34,783 nt of DNA from Deltaproteobacteria bacterium (GCA_002731275.1 PCBK01000077.1:1-34783); one strand, 5' to 3'. Shown: positions 1-9,020, counted from the stretch's first letter. Made by a program: numbers and translations. The notes: generated from the sequence alone by a model not told the origin.

Positions 1-130
1 AGGTTGCTGCTGAAGCCACAGGCTTTGTTATTCGTCGTCGGCGTAGCGATGCTACGCCTTCTCCTCATGCCTTGCCTGAGGCCCCACCCACAGCCCTCTT
101 GTGTTCGCTTTTTTCCATCCGACAGCCTAA
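1..130 (+). repeat. MITE-like repeat family A, copy 1 (cut by window edge)
   Basis: This is the right-hand part of a dispersed element that recurs near 3611, 7443, 10500 and 32189. It ends in a terminal motif reading TTTTTTCCATCCGACAGCC followed by TAA. An internal perfect 8-bp stem, GGCGTAGC / GCTACGCC with loop GAT, lies at 40-58. The left end lies outside the window. It sits 25 bases beyond the 3' end of the LysR gene. Non-autonomous mobile element is an inference from the terminal inverted repeats of the other copies. Confidence 0.75.
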
Positions 131-155
131 GTGCCAGTGAGGCCAAAGAAACGCC

Positions 156-1019
156 TCAAAAAAACCCAGAAAAGAGGTCCTGAAGAGCTCTCCAGACGAC
201 GTTTACTCTTGGTACATCGCGGAGAGTTCTCTGTGTCACCAACCACACCTCTTGTGCTGGCAATACAGGCAATGACAACGCGACGTCTTCGAGCATGGGA
301 TCCAGGTGCTTTGTGATACGTGACATCATCGCGACCCCCAATCCTCGCCTGACCGCCTCCACCATCGTACTGTAATCATTTGTCCGCAACACAGGTTCTT
401 TGTGGATATATGTCTCATACCAACGCGACTCTGGGACATCTGGCAACTTCATATCAAGAGCTATCCAGTCGAACAGTTCTGGTGTATAGGGTTGCGAAAA
501 AGCCTCAAGGTACTGCCTCGTCGCCATAACCCCCTGTGATAACGTCGCGACCTTCTTCACCACCAAGTCACCCTGCGCTGGACGAAAAAAACGAATCGCA
601 ATATCTGCCTCTCCCCTGATCATATCGCTCGAATGCACACTCGCGATCAAGTCAAACCTCAGCTCGGGATACTTCTCTCTCCACAGAGGAAGCACTGGCA
701 ACAACAACTCCCTCGCCATACTCGGTACAACCGCAATCCTCACGACACCGGACACATTTTGCACAACACCCTTCGAGATCATCTCCATCTGGATCACGTG
801 GTGCTCTGCCGCCTCCGCATGAGGTAGCAATGTGTACGCAAGCTCCGTTGGAACCAAACCCCTCGATGTCCTGTGAAACAAACTCCCACCCAACTCTTCC
901 TCCAAAGATGCGATCTGACGACTCACTGTCGACTGCTTCACCAAGAGCGAATCCGCGGCCTGATTGAAGCTTTTCGTTCTCATCGATGCCAAAAAATACC
1001 GAATCCCTGTCCAATTCAT
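156..1019 (-). CDS. LysR-family transcriptional regulator
   Basis: A 287-residue protein with the LysR layout. The N-terminal winged helix-turn-helix spans about residues 1-60 and includes SFNQAADSL and STVSRQIASLEEELG, with the typical SLFHRTSRGL wing after it. A periplasmic-binding-protein-like effector domain follows from about residue 90 (VRIAVVPSM through GLGVAMMSR). The ATG at 1019 is chosen because MNWTGIRYFLA is the usual LysR opening and a GGAG lies 10 bases upstream; the open frame runs on to 1379 but would then overlap the divergent gene. It is divergent from the oxidoreductase at 1155, across 135 bases. In this arrangement LysR proteins usually control the neighbour in response to a small molecule, often an aromatic or quinone-like compound. 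The effector cannot be read from sequence. Confidence 0.93.
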   Translation of the reverse strand: MNWTGIRYFLASMRTKSFNQAADSLLVKQSTVSRQIASLEEELGGSLFHRTSRGLVPTELAYTLLPHAEAAEHHVIQMEMISKGVVQNVSGVVRIAVVPSMARELLLPVLPLWREKYPELRFDLIASVHSSDMIRGEADIAIRFFRPAQGDLVVKKVATLSQGVMATRQYLEAFSQPYTPELFDWIALDMKLPDVPESRWYETYIHKEPVLRTNDYSTMVEAVRRGLGVAMMSRITKHLDPMLEDVALSLPVLPAQEVWLVTQRTLRDVPRVNVVWRALQDLFSGFF

Positions 1020-1154
1020 CGTTATGCATCTCCGCATAGCTAATGTGCGTATATCACTCTTCCTATGCAGAAATTGACACCTATACTTGATCCTGTCAAC
1101 AGGAAAGGTGACTCGCTCTCGCGAAAGATGAACCATATACACAGGAGCAAGATC

Positions 1155-1787
1155 ATGGCTCATATACTCGTTATTCTCGGACACCCCTCCTCCAAAAGTT
1201 GGAACGCAGAGCTGGCCCAAACGTATCAACAGGCAGCGCTTGATGCAGGCGCAGACGTTCGGATGCTCGCGCTTGGAGATATCTCCTTCGATCCCATCTT
1301 GTGGGGAGGTTTTCAATCCGAACAACCTCTCGAACCAGCCCTCATACAAGCACAGCAGGACATCGAATGGGCAGACCATATCGTCTTCGTATTCCCGATG
1401 TGGTGGGCGACAATGCCCGCGCTCTTGAAGGGTTTTATCGATCGCGTGATGTTACCCAACTGGGCTTTCGCGTATCAGAAAAACGGGCTGCCCAAAAAAC
1501 TCCTGAAGGGAAGAACTGCCCGCATCATCACGACAATGGATAGTCCCAACTGGTGGTATCGCTTCCTGTTGCGTCGCTCCCTACACCGCACATTCGTCCA
1601 AGGGATTCTGCACTTTGTCGGGATCAAGCCTGTCAAAGAGACCACCATCTACTCGACGCGCTCACTCAACGAAGTCCAACGCGAAAAAATGATGCAAAAG
1701 GTCAAGCAGCAGGCCATCCGGGATATCAGAAAGATATCCCCCAAAGCGCTCCCAAAAGCACACAACCCCTCTCGATCTTCTGTTTGA
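1155..1787 (+). CDS. Flavodoxin-fold NAD(P)H oxidoreductase (quinone reductase family)
   Basis: A 210-residue protein of the flavodoxin-like NAD(P)H dehydrogenase (quinone) family, the group of MdaB, KefF and NQO1. It opens with a beta strand and the FMN/FAD phosphate-binding loop HPSSKSWN (residues 10-17). The family signature FVFPMWWATMPALLKG follows at about 78-93, then FIDRVMLPNWAFAY. Members transfer two electrons from NAD(P)H to quinones or similar acceptors in the cytoplasm. The start at 1155 has AGGAGC 6 bases upstream; the frame is open to 1065, but that extension lies in the divergent control region. The divergent LysR gene is the likely regulator. The exact substrate is unknown. 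Confidence 0.9.
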   Translation: MAHILVILGHPSSKSWNAELAQTYQQAALDAGADVRMLALGDISFDPILWGGFQSEQPLEPALIQAQQDIEWADHIVFVFPMWWATMPALLKGFIDRVMLPNWAFAYQKNGLPKKLLKGRTARIITTMDSPNWWYRFLLRRSLHRTFVQGILHFVGIKPVKETTIYSTRSLNEVQREKMMQKVKQQAIRDIRKISPKALPKAHNPSRSSV

Positions 1788-1812
1788 TTTTCAAGAAGAT
1801 GTTGTATATACT
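1784..1812 (+). promoter_or_regulatory. Candidate sigma-70-type promoter
   Basis: TTGATT at 1784-1789 and TATACT at 1807-1812 are separated by exactly 17 bases. The site is about 125 bases upstream of the proteinase-like gene at 1938 and starts inside the last codons of the oxidoreductase gene. It was called on consensus match alone. Confidence 0.4.
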
Positions 1813-1937
1813 CACGGGTTCTGTCACAGATGCCCCCTTCAATGGAGTGAAGGAGCATGTGCTGTGAACATATCATCATGCGATATGGACGGGTATTCAG
1901 GAAAGACCGGACCACCATCGACTCGTAGAGGAACACA

Positions 1938-3107
1938 ATGTCTGTAAAGTTCGACAGAAGCGCCCAAAACTTCGCCAACTCACGTGGTCTCCACACGCTC
2001 TCACAAGAGACCCTCAGCAAAATGGACACCAACAAGGACGGCTCCATCTCCCTCAACGAAGCCGCCAGCGCAAGTCTCTCTGCACGACTCGATACGGACG
2101 GAAAGGTCGATGTCGAAGAGCAAGCTCGTCTCAACAGATTGCTTGGCAATTCCTCTTCGACAAATCTCTTCAACACCTCGACAAACCACTCCAACACGTC
2201 GAATCGAACAACCAACACATCGCGTACATCTTCGACACAAACACCCTTTCAAAAGCTGCTCGCAGACAACCCCTCGTTGAAAAAAAACCAGGACCTGATC
2301 AACTTCTTTATGCGACGCAACGATAACAATTGGGGACAGGCCGTCTCCGACGCCAAACAATTCGGTGTCAAACTCGGTGCGCTCACCAAAAATCGTCAGG
2401 GACGCATCCAGACAAACACCTCCAATACAAACGATCCCACAAACACACCGAGCAGAACGACAAATACAACGCCCTCCTCCCCCACACCTTCACGCACATC
2501 GACCAGACGTAGCACAGGCCCCGGTCTACACATCAAACCCGAGCTGCTCTCGCGCCTCGACTCACACGACCGCAACAAAATGGAAGCCTGGAGCGATCTC
2601 GTCAACAATAACCTCAACAAACCCACAGAGGAAAAGCTCCAAAAAGCCAACGCGTTCTTTAACTCTCGGCTGATCTATGCATCAGACAGACAGGCTTGGG
2701 GCGAAAAGGACTACTGGGCCACTCCCTACGAATCACTTGAGAAAGGTGGCGGTGATTGTGATGATTTTGCGATCGCCAAGTACGTCACGCTCCGCAAAAT
2801 GGGTATTCCCAAACAAGACCTGAAGCTCGCATACGTCTACCTTGAACGTCCAGGCCGCAAACGCGAAGCTCACCTCGTCCTCTTGCACCAACCCCCCGGT
2901 ACAAAAGGCACTGTTCTTGACAACTTCAATAAATCACTCAAGAGTCCTGCTCAACGCAAAGACCTACGTCCTGTGTTTACCTTCAACGAGAATGGTCTGT
3001 GGATGTCGAGTGGTGATAACTGGAGCAAACGCCTATCCGGTACCACAGACAACCTGAAGAAATGGCAATCTGTACAGGATAGACTCAAAGATCAAGGGAT
3101 GTTATAG
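1938..3107 (+). CDS. EF-hand protein with bacterial transglutaminase-like cysteine proteinase (LapG-like) domain
   Basis: A 389-residue protein. The N-terminus holds one clear EF-hand calcium loop, DTNKDGSISLNE (residues 30-41), and a second, shorter loop, DTDGKVDVEE (52-61). Two Ser/Thr/Asn-rich linkers (about 70-102 and 155-195) flank a small helical segment. The C-terminal part, about 205-389, matches the BTLCP family to which LapG belongs: WATPYESL, then GGGDCDDFAIAKY with candidate nucleophile Cys274, His312 in EAHLVLL and Asp328 in VLDNF. LapG is a calcium-dependent protease that cuts an adhesin. I see no signal peptide, no LapD-like receptor and no adhesin gene nearby. The start has AGAGGA just upstream. 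The domain call is firm; the substrate and cellular location are not known. Confidence 0.85.
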   Translation: MSVKFDRSAQNFANSRGLHTLSQETLSKMDTNKDGSISLNEAASASLSARLDTDGKVDVEEQARLNRLLGNSSSTNLFNTSTNHSNTSNRTTNTSRTSSTQTPFQKLLADNPSLKKNQDLINFFMRRNDNNWGQAVSDAKQFGVKLGALTKNRQGRIQTNTSNTNDPTNTPSRTTNTTPSSPTPSRTSTRRSTGPGLHIKPELLSRLDSHDRNKMEAWSDLVNNNLNKPTEEKLQKANAFFNSRLIYASDRQAWGEKDYWATPYESLEKGGGDCDDFAIAKYVTLRKMGIPKQDLKLAYVYLERPGRKREAHLVLLHQPPGTKGTVLDNFNKSLKSPAQRKDLRPVFTFNENGLWMSSGDNWSKRLSGTTDNLKKWQSVQDRLKDQGML

Positions 3108-3152
3108 AGTACACATCGAAAACGCCCTCCCCCAAAAAACACCCTCTCTTCA

Positions 3153-3512
3153 TCAATACAACCCATCCCACAAAGTACTCTGGCCTGTAAAGAGCGGGAC
3201 TTCTTGTCTCTGCTTGGAAGGCCGACGCACAACAAAAGGTCCTCGGTGCTGCTGACATCCCAAACCATCTGTTGCCCAGTTTTCGTACCTCGTTTGAAAG
3301 GAAAGAAAGCGCGTACTTGGTGAGATACATTTGTGGAGATCAAAGAGGATATCTGCGCAGAGCTTTTTGAGCTGCTCTTCTTCGAGCGGACCGAGATACG
3401 AAGTCGTCTCAAAGCTCCCATCTTCTCGAATACACGCGATAGCATTGTTCCCACACAAAAGAAAAACATATCCCTGACTGGATAATTGGTATCGACAGCC
3501 CTGCATTCCCAT
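3153..3512 (-). CDS. Hypothetical protein
   Basis: A 119-residue open frame in an otherwise empty stretch. Its composition looks protein-like, with alternating hydrophobic segments (GYVFLLCGNNAIACI), an acidic helix (GPLEEEQLKKLCADILFDL) and five or six Cys, and it has no low-complexity bias. A GAGAG lies about 8 bases upstream of the ATG at 3512; a second in-frame ATG follows two codons later. It is convergent with the proteinase-like gene, with 45 bases between. I do not recognise a family. A longer overlapping minus-strand frame (3092-3829) runs through repeat copy 2 and looks spurious. Confidence 0.42.
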   Translation of the reverse strand: MGMQGCRYQLSSQGYVFLLCGNNAIACIREDGSFETTSYLGPLEEEQLKKLCADILFDLHKCISPSTRFLSFQTRYENWATDGLGCQQHRGPFVVRRPSKQRQEVPLFTGQSTLWDGLY

Positions 3513-3610
3513 GACCACAACTCTCTTTCTTCTTCAAAACATTTCCTGACAGATCTTTCGCAAACAATCGCAACATCTGAGTATACCCACATCCATGCTA
3601 TATCATGACA

Positions 3611-3782
3611 TGAGGTCACTGATAAAAAAAGTATACGGAAAATGAGACAGGCGTGGGAGGTTGTGAACGTCACGGGCTTTGTGATTCGTCGTCGACATAG
3701 TGGTATGCCTTCTGCTCGTGCCTTGCCTGAGGCTCCACCCGTAGGCTCTCTTGTCTTCGCTTTTTTCCATCCGACGACCCAA
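3611..3782 (+). repeat. MITE-like repeat family A, copy 2
   Basis: This copy has the same orientation as copy 1. The left end (TGAGGTCACTGATAAAAAAAG) is a degraded form of the terminal repeat of copy 3, and the right end reads CTTTTTTCCATCCGACG. The centre keeps the hairpin in altered form, GACATA / TATGCC. It is about 172 bp and lies between the hypothetical protein and the beta-propeller lipoprotein. The rest of the 3513-3965 gap shows no convincing gene. Confidence 0.75.
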
Positions 3783-3965
3783 CAAAAATGCACATTTCTG
3801 TCCCCAAATCCACACAAACCCAAAAACATTCTAAGGAATATAGACTTGCGGTGAAAAACAGGGCATCATGATGGCTGAAGATTCAATGACTCAGAGCGCT
3901 TGAGCATCCAACAACCTCGTTCTCTGCCATTGATCTGTTCACTTTTGCGAATTGAGAGGCTACCC

Positions 3966-6776
3966 ATGAAACGCTTGTTACTCGGTGTTGGTGCTTTGTT
4001 CATTATGCTCTCTGGTTTGTTTGGGCCAACAGCCTGCTCCCCTCCAGACGCCTACTGCATCCCCGGGACCCCGATCGGGAAACAAACACTCAACCCCGAT
4101 CAAAGCCCCTGTCAATCCGATTGCGAATGCAATAACTACAACTTCACAGGCCGATGCCTTCACAACAAGTGTGCCTCCATCAAGCGAAGTGAATGTGATG
4201 CCCCCGGCGAAGTAGGACTATGTGTCCATCACATCGACCAATGCGACGGAAAAAGGACCTGTCAACCAAGCTATCTCTCTTCCACCCTATGGGGTGATTG
4301 CATCTGCCCATCTCAAGAACCCCCCACAGAACCAACAACCGAACAAGACGAACTCCAAGGGAAAGAACCCCAAAGCAAAGAACCCCAAGACAAAGAACCC
4401 CAACAAGAACAAAACACAAAAGAAGAAAAAACTCCTCCTGACACAGTAGAGCCTAACACGACTGAGACAGCGGAAGAACCTGGTCTTCCAGAGTATGCCG
4501 ATGCAGGTCAGGAGCCGGGCATTGTAGAGCAGCTTCCAGAAGAATCATACAATCCTGAAGAATCATACAATCCTGAAGAACCCTCATCCCAAGAACGCCT
4601 CCCAGAAACAGTTCCAGAGAAGCCATACCAACCCCCAACACCTGCACAGTGTCCACCTCTCACACGTAACGCCGTTGTCGGTTCATCCACACAACCTCCC
4701 GATAAACAAGCCGCTGTGTATACATCCCCGACAAAGCAAATCTACGCTCGTTACCGAGACAATCGGCTCGACATCCTGTACATCACACAAGGAGGCGTGA
4801 ACCAGTACAGAAAGGTCTTCTCTGACGACATCGACGCCCTCGCAATATCACCAGATGGCGTTGAGTTGACTGTTTCTCTTTATGTACAAAGCACTACGAG
4901 TTCAAGAAAACACGAATTACACGTCTTCGAAATCACACAAACAGCCCTGAAGCTCCGAATCAAAACCTACATCAACAATAACTATTACGGGCGCGTCACC
5001 ATGCTCGCGTACTCACCAGCCAAAACAGGTGCCAACCAACTCGTCATCGTAGGTGTAACAAGCAAAAAACTCTTCCCTATCGGTATACGCAATTATGGAA
5101 GCTGGAAGTTGGCAGATCTCGCGAATGGGGGCTGGGGAGGTGTACAAATTCAATCCAACGAGACGATACGTGCCATTCAATATGCCAAGAATGGACTTGT
5201 ACTGGCCATTCAAACAAATACCTCCGTCAAGCTCTACCCCATTGATAGCAAGCTATCTTCCCCAACCTCTGCTCCAATCGTCCTCAATGTCAACGCCGAC
5301 CATATCGCCCTAAATAACGATGGTCGTCGCCTTGCGCTTGTCCCCAACACCCAAGTCGCCATCGACATCTATGAAACATCAGGCACCACGTCCACAAAAA
5401 AGTCGACGATCAAGCCTCCCTCAACCATCACAAACATCTATTCTCTCGTTTACAGCAACGATGGAAAAACGTTGCTAGCGGCGATGCAAGACACACAAAA
5501 AACGACGCTGACCCTATGGGATAACGCAGGCATCCTCCCCACTCAAAAAACATCGATCGTCACACCCCACCCAACAGCCTTTGTGTCGTTTTCGCATGAC
5601 AACAAGACAGTCATCGGAGCCTCCGTTGACTGGCGACGATGGGATACGACAAAGACACCAAAAGACCAGGGTTATCTGACCTCTTTCCAACCTATAACAT
5701 ATGCTTCACTTGGACCGCTTACCTCTATCGTAGCGAACAGAGACACCAGTAAGCTCGCGATACTTGGAGAAAAACAAGTACACATCGCGACCTTCGCGAC
5801 CTCGGCGCAAGTCATCCCACACCTCACGACGCTCTCCATACCGTCGACACAACATATCTCACAGAATGACATCGCCATATCACCAAATGGACGATACATA
5901 GGAATCTCTGTCAGCTCTCTAAAGTCAACCATTCATCTCTATGACAGTGTACAGAGCAAGTGGTACTCAGCAAAAGGAACATCAAATCAACCTTCTTTTA
6001 TCGCAGTGTCGGACAAAGGCGCTTTGTACGTCGCGGAAGGAAAAGACATCTCATACACCACAACCACGCCAACAGGTAGCCTCAGCCTCTCAAAAAAAAC
6101 CATCTCGACGAGTGAAGCGATCACAGCCTTGGCGCTCTCAGATGATGGGATGACACTCGCGGTCGGTCTCGAAAAAGGTACGCTCTTCCTCTACAACACA
6201 CTTCAATGGAAAGAGATACACAAAAAAATCAATTCCATCACGGCACCCATCACACGCTTCTCTTTTTCGCCATATAAAACCGATCGGCTGCTGTACATTC
6301 AGGACAATAACCTTTACGTCCTTGATAGTAAGAAAAAATGGTCTGAAGTCATCACACAACGTGTAGCGAAGCTCAAAGGTGTCATTCAGGACGCGGCGTT
6401 CCACCCCAACGGGAAATACATCATCGCACTGAGCACAAACGCACAAATCCTCTCTCTAACGATAACATCGGGGACATTGGACAGCTCAGAAGAACAAAAT
6501 GTCCGCTTCGAGCCTCATATGCTCGTCCTCAATGATAGTGGTGACACGATGTACTTGATAACAAAGAAGGGCAGCTTTGCGTCTTTTGGATGTGCATGTC
6601 AGGCAAATGGACAACAGCAAGATTGCTCAGGAGCGTCCATCAAGAATATGCAAAATGCCGGGTGTGTCAAAGGCAAGCAAACCTGTACGTTACCTTCGGG
6701 TCGCTTTTATGGCAAGTGGGGATTGTGTGAAGGGGAGCAGGATCTGACAACAACGACCTCCTGTCATGTCCGATGA
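3966..6776 (+). CDS. Large secreted or lipoprotein beta-propeller protein with Cys-rich end modules
   Basis: A 936-residue exported protein. The N-terminus MKRLLLGVGALFIML is a signal peptide, with a probable lipidation Cys at residue 24; the lipobox is imperfect (Pro at -3). A Cys-rich module spans about 25-115 and ends GKRTCQPSYLSSTLWGDC. It is followed by a Glu/Pro/Gln-rich linker to about 235 with KEPQ and EESYNP repeats. From about 260 to 880 there is a series of WD/YVTN-like blades, each with a SPDG-type turn (ALAISPDGVEL, LVYSNDGKTL, DIAISPNGRYI, ALALSDDGMTL, AAFHPNGKYI). A second Cys module closes the protein (GKQTCTLPSGRFYGKWGLC). The ATG at 3966 has GAGAGG 6 bases upstream; the frame is open to 3900 but only this start gives the signal peptide. 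A cell-surface scaffold or binding protein is likely. No catalytic residues were recognised. Confidence 0.8.
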   Translation: MKRLLLGVGALFIMLSGLFGPTACSPPDAYCIPGTPIGKQTLNPDQSPCQSDCECNNYNFTGRCLHNKCASIKRSECDAPGEVGLCVHHIDQCDGKRTCQPSYLSSTLWGDCICPSQEPPTEPTTEQDELQGKEPQSKEPQDKEPQQEQNTKEEKTPPDTVEPNTTETAEEPGLPEYADAGQEPGIVEQLPEESYNPEESYNPEEPSSQERLPETVPEKPYQPPTPAQCPPLTRNAVVGSSTQPPDKQAAVYTSPTKQIYARYRDNRLDILYITQGGVNQYRKVFSDDIDALAISPDGVELTVSLYVQSTTSSRKHELHVFEITQTALKLRIKTYINNNYYGRVTMLAYSPAKTGANQLVIVGVTSKKLFPIGIRNYGSWKLADLANGGWGGVQIQSNETIRAIQYAKNGLVLAIQTNTSVKLYPIDSKLSSPTSAPIVLNVNADHIALNNDGRRLALVPNTQVAIDIYETSGTTSTKKSTIKPPSTITNIYSLVYSNDGKTLLAAMQDTQKTTLTLWDNAGILPTQKTSIVTPHPTAFVSFSHDNKTVIGASVDWRRWDTTKTPKDQGYLTSFQPITYASLGPLTSIVANRDTSKLAILGEKQVHIATFATSAQVIPHLTTLSIPSTQHISQNDIAISPNGRYIGISVSSLKSTIHLYDSVQSKWYSAKGTSNQPSFIAVSDKGALYVAEGKDISYTTTTPTGSLSLSKKTISTSEAITALALSDDGMTLAVGLEKGTLFLYNTLQWKEIHKKINSITAPITRFSFSPYKTDRLLYIQDNNLYVLDSKKKWSEVITQRVAKLKGVIQDAAFHPNGKYIIALSTNAQILSLTITSGTLDSSEEQNVRFEPHMLVLNDSGDTMYLITKKGSFASFGCACQANGQQQDCSGASIKNMQNAGCVKGKQTCTLPSGRFYGKWGLCEGEQDLTTTTSCHVR

Positions 6777-6818
6777 GCAAGAGAGCGAGCGGTCACATGA
6801 TGGGCAGGAGAATGAGGT

Positions 6819-7388
6819 CTAGCTGGCAACGGAAGGTTGTGTCTTTGTACCAGGTGTGGACAGTACAAACGAAGACTCTTTGGATTCCATCTCGATAATA
6901 GCCGGGTAAGGTCTCATTGGGAACGCGACGGCCTCGACGTATGTCCCATCTTCGGGCAATTGTTTTAACCATTCGACAGGGACACGGACAGTCACACCAT
7001 CAATTGTGTAGAAGTTACCATCTTGCCCCATACCACTCTCAAAAGTACCGGAGAGAGCAAATGTGAGACTATCGTTCTCAGGCTTACGGTAAAACATCCG
7101 ATACATCCAGAAGAACAAGGCGATCGGAAGCAGTGAGACCGTCATCACCATCGCGAGCATCCAGAACTTTTGTACGTCACTCGTATAGAAAACACTCCTC
7201 ACAGTGCTCGCTTCTGCCATGGTCGTCGAGAACATCACAACACTGAAGAGCGCGATCATCATAAATGGGATGATCGCGAAGAACATCAATCCAACGCGGT
7301 GTAATTGGGGGGAGATGCGATTCACATATCGACGTTCAGCGGCGTTCATCTTTCGGGCGATTTCTTTTTCTTTCATACGCTTTAACAT
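6819..7388 (-). CDS. Small membrane protein with two transmembrane helices
   Basis: A 189-residue protein. A basic amphipathic start (MLKRMKEKEIARKMNAAERRY) leads to two hydrophobic helices, at about 34-50 (FFAIIPFMMIALFSVVMF) and 75-95 (MLAMVMTVSLLPIALFFW). A soluble C-terminal domain of about 85 residues follows, with beta-rich text such as NFYTIDGVTVRVPVEWLK, which may face the cytoplasm. The ATG at 7388 has an excellent AAAGGAG 7 bases upstream, which decides it over the open frame to 7430. It is convergent with the propeller lipoprotein (42 bases between) and repeat copy 3 lies directly upstream. I do not recognise a named family. Confidence 0.72.
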   Translation of the reverse strand: MLKRMKEKEIARKMNAAERRYVNRISPQLHRVGLMFFAIIPFMMIALFSVVMFSTTMAEASTVRSVFYTSDVQKFWMLAMVMTVSLLPIALFFWMYRMFYRKPENDSLTFALSGTFESGMGQDGNFYTIDGVTVRVPVEWLKQLPEDGTYVEAVAFPMRPYPAIIEMESKESSFVLSTPGTKTQPSVAS

Positions 7389-7442
7389 ACAAATACTCCT
7401 TTGATACAATATACAACGATACATATTCACAATTCACTGAGG

Positions 7443-7622
7443 GTAAGGCCGTCGGATGGAAAAAAGCGAAGACAAGAGGGCAGTAGATGGAGCCTCAAGC
7501 AAGGCATGAGGAGAAGGCATAGCATCGCTACGCCGACGACGAATAACAAAGCTTGCGGTTTCAGCAACAACCTCCTGTCTTCGTCTCATTTTCCGTATCC
7601 TTTTTTTTATCTGGCGGCCTAA
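7443..7622 (-). repeat. MITE-like repeat family A, copy 3 (best full-length copy)
   Basis: About 180 bp with clear terminal inverted repeats. The left end is TAAGGCCGTCGGATGGAAAAAA, split here as TAAGGCCGTCGG then ATGGAAAAAA, and the right end CTTTTTTTTATCTGGCGGCC is its imperfect reverse complement. The orientation is opposite to copies 1 and 2. The central hairpin arms are GGCATAGC / GCTACGCC with one mismatch. No open frame of note is inside, so it cannot encode its own transposase. It lies about 55 bases upstream of the membrane-protein gene and could carry or disturb its promoter. Confidence 0.8.
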
Positions 7623-7815
7623 ATCAATATCAGCGATGTATACGACAGGAAAACATACATTCATGTCGATTATTTCAATGAGAAAGGAAACTCTTTTTCC
7701 CTCTAACAACAAACAAGCTAAGCACGTTCATCTCTCATGTCAACCCCTCCCCCCCACAGCCACCAACATCGATACACTTAAAGCCATCGCCACAAACAAG
7801 GTCTACAATACAACA

Positions 7816-7843
7816 TTGAGGTTGGACACAAGGCCCAACCCTA
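7816..7843 (+). repeat. REP-like palindrome B, copy 1
   Basis: TTGA then GGTTGG (7820-7825), a 9-base loop ACACAAGGC and CCAACC (7835-7840), followed by CTAC. The stem is a perfect 6 bp. A related copy at 33138 keeps the loop but has GGTCGG / CCGACC, a compensating pair change. Confidence 0.6.
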
Positions 7844-7856
7844 CGACCAAAAAACA

Positions 7857-7878
7857 TTGAGGTTGGACACAAGGCTCG
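7857..7878 (+). repeat. REP-like palindrome B, copy 2 (half)
   Basis: Repeats TTGAGGTTGGACACAAGGC of copy 1 exactly, 41 bases downstream, but the right arm is replaced by TCGATAAA. It is a degraded or half copy. Confidence 0.5.
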
Positions 7879-8001
7879 ATAAAATGCAACATCATATCCA
7901 TGCGCTTAATTCGCGAGAAGAGCATTCAGGCTACAGCCCCAAAAAACAGTCCCTCTACGATATAGAAAAATGGCGTCAAAACATGTTCCATTTCATCGAC
8001 T

Positions 8002-8796
8002 CTATGTCTTCAGTCCACGCTCCCACATCGTCAATCGACCGCACTTTAAGAACCCCTGTGCCGCGACGATAGGTGCAGAGGTGTGTGTGATCGCGTACAG
8101 ACCAACAGCCTCCAGTCCCAGTGACCTCGCGATATCGATACGCGCTGAGACCAACGCTGAGTATGCACCACGTCCACGAGCATGAGGAAGCGTCGCACCC
8201 GCCCACAAAAATCCAAACTTCAACGAAGGATACACATTCATCCCACCACTTGAGAGCGCCTCACCACTTTGTCTATCGTACACAACGACACGTATCACCC
8301 TCGCATCAGGCCCAGTGCATCTGACGAGATCTTCTCTCGCCTGTTCATCAGACAACCGCTCTCCCTGCCCAAACGCACGAATGGTCACGGACTCAAAATC
8401 CCGGAACCCCTCAAGTTCTTCCACCCTTTTCGCAGTAAAGAAGTCATTGTTTTTTGGACGATAGTCATCCACAGGCATGACATACCCATCGGCCATCTCT
8501 CCAGCTTTGTAGCCGTACTCACCAAGTATCCGTTCGAGTTCATCGCTTCTGTTGTTAGGCGAAAGACACCACCTCGAACGCACACCGTGATGCAAAGTCA
8601 ACACCTCTCCGACAATCGCTGACAACTCCCTCTCTTGTGCCCGCACACGAACAACTGCGTTGAGATATGGGACATCACGGTTCGAATGTAACACCATCAG
8701 CTCAGGTCGTTCAACGATGTATGCATCATCAGGCAACCAAAATGGATCTTCTTGGGTCTGCTCAAGAACACGATCCCAGTAGGCTACATCTTGCAT
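8002..8796 (-). CDS. GNAT-family N-acetyltransferase
   Basis: A 264-residue protein with a C-terminal GNAT fold. The acetyl-CoA pyrophosphate-binding motif A is ATLPHARGRGAYSALVSAR (about 202-220), with the Arg/Gly-x-Gly loop in HARGRG. It is preceded by the strand ALSSGGMNVY and followed by LGLEAVGLYAITHTSAPIVAAQGF, the usual strand-5/helix-4 region. The N-terminal 120 residues are a less conserved extension, as in two-domain GNATs. It transfers acetyl from acetyl-CoA to an amine or similar acceptor; the acceptor is unknown. The ATG at 8796 has GAGGAG 8 bases upstream. It is divergent from the SRPBCC gene at 9021. Confidence 0.85.
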   Translation of the reverse strand: MQDVAYWDRVLEQTQEDPFWLPDDAYIVERPELMVLHSNRDVPYLNAVVRVRAQERELSAIVGEVLTLHHGVRSRWCLSPNNRSDELERILGEYGYKAGEMADGYVMPVDDYRPKNNDFFTAKRVEELEGFRDFESVTIRAFGQGERLSDEQAREDLVRCTGPDARVIRVVVYDRQSGEALSSGGMNVYPSLKFGFLWAGATLPHARGRGAYSALVSARIDIARSLGLEAVGLYAITHTSAPIVAAQGFLKCGRLTMWERGLKT

Positions 8797-9020
8797 AGAA
8801 TATACTCCTCTTACCCTTGCTCTTTGCGGAGGTCAAACAACGCGAAACAAAATCATCTTGACAAGTCGATACATCCCGAGCTACGAATGAATCAATAGAG
8901 AAGTCTGTCAGATTTGTGGCCACCCAAACGTGGCTGAAACTTCGCACGCTCTATAGAGGATACCTCTATGAAGCGACGGAAGAGAAAAAGCACATCACAC
9001 AACCAAAAAGGAATGAGCCC

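Larger units (their letters stand above)
7623..8001. other. Intergenic region with REP-like palindromes, no gene seen
   Basis: About 380 bases after repeat copy 3. It has no convincing open frame: those present lack ribosome sites and show low-complexity text. The notable content is the two copies of a short palindromic repeat at 7816-7843 and 7857-7878. Confidence 0.6.

Noticed and set aside
1074-1102. TTGACA as promoter for the oxidoreductase
   Set aside because: No recognisable -10 box at 16-18 bases; the match is to the -35 only.
3092-3829. 245-residue minus-strand frame
   Set aside because: Runs through repeat copy 2 and overlaps the better 119-residue frame.
8858-8887. Promoter for the SRPBCC gene
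   Set aside because: TTGACA is perfect but the -10 (TACGAA at 18 bases) is poor, so it is noted only in the gene entry.
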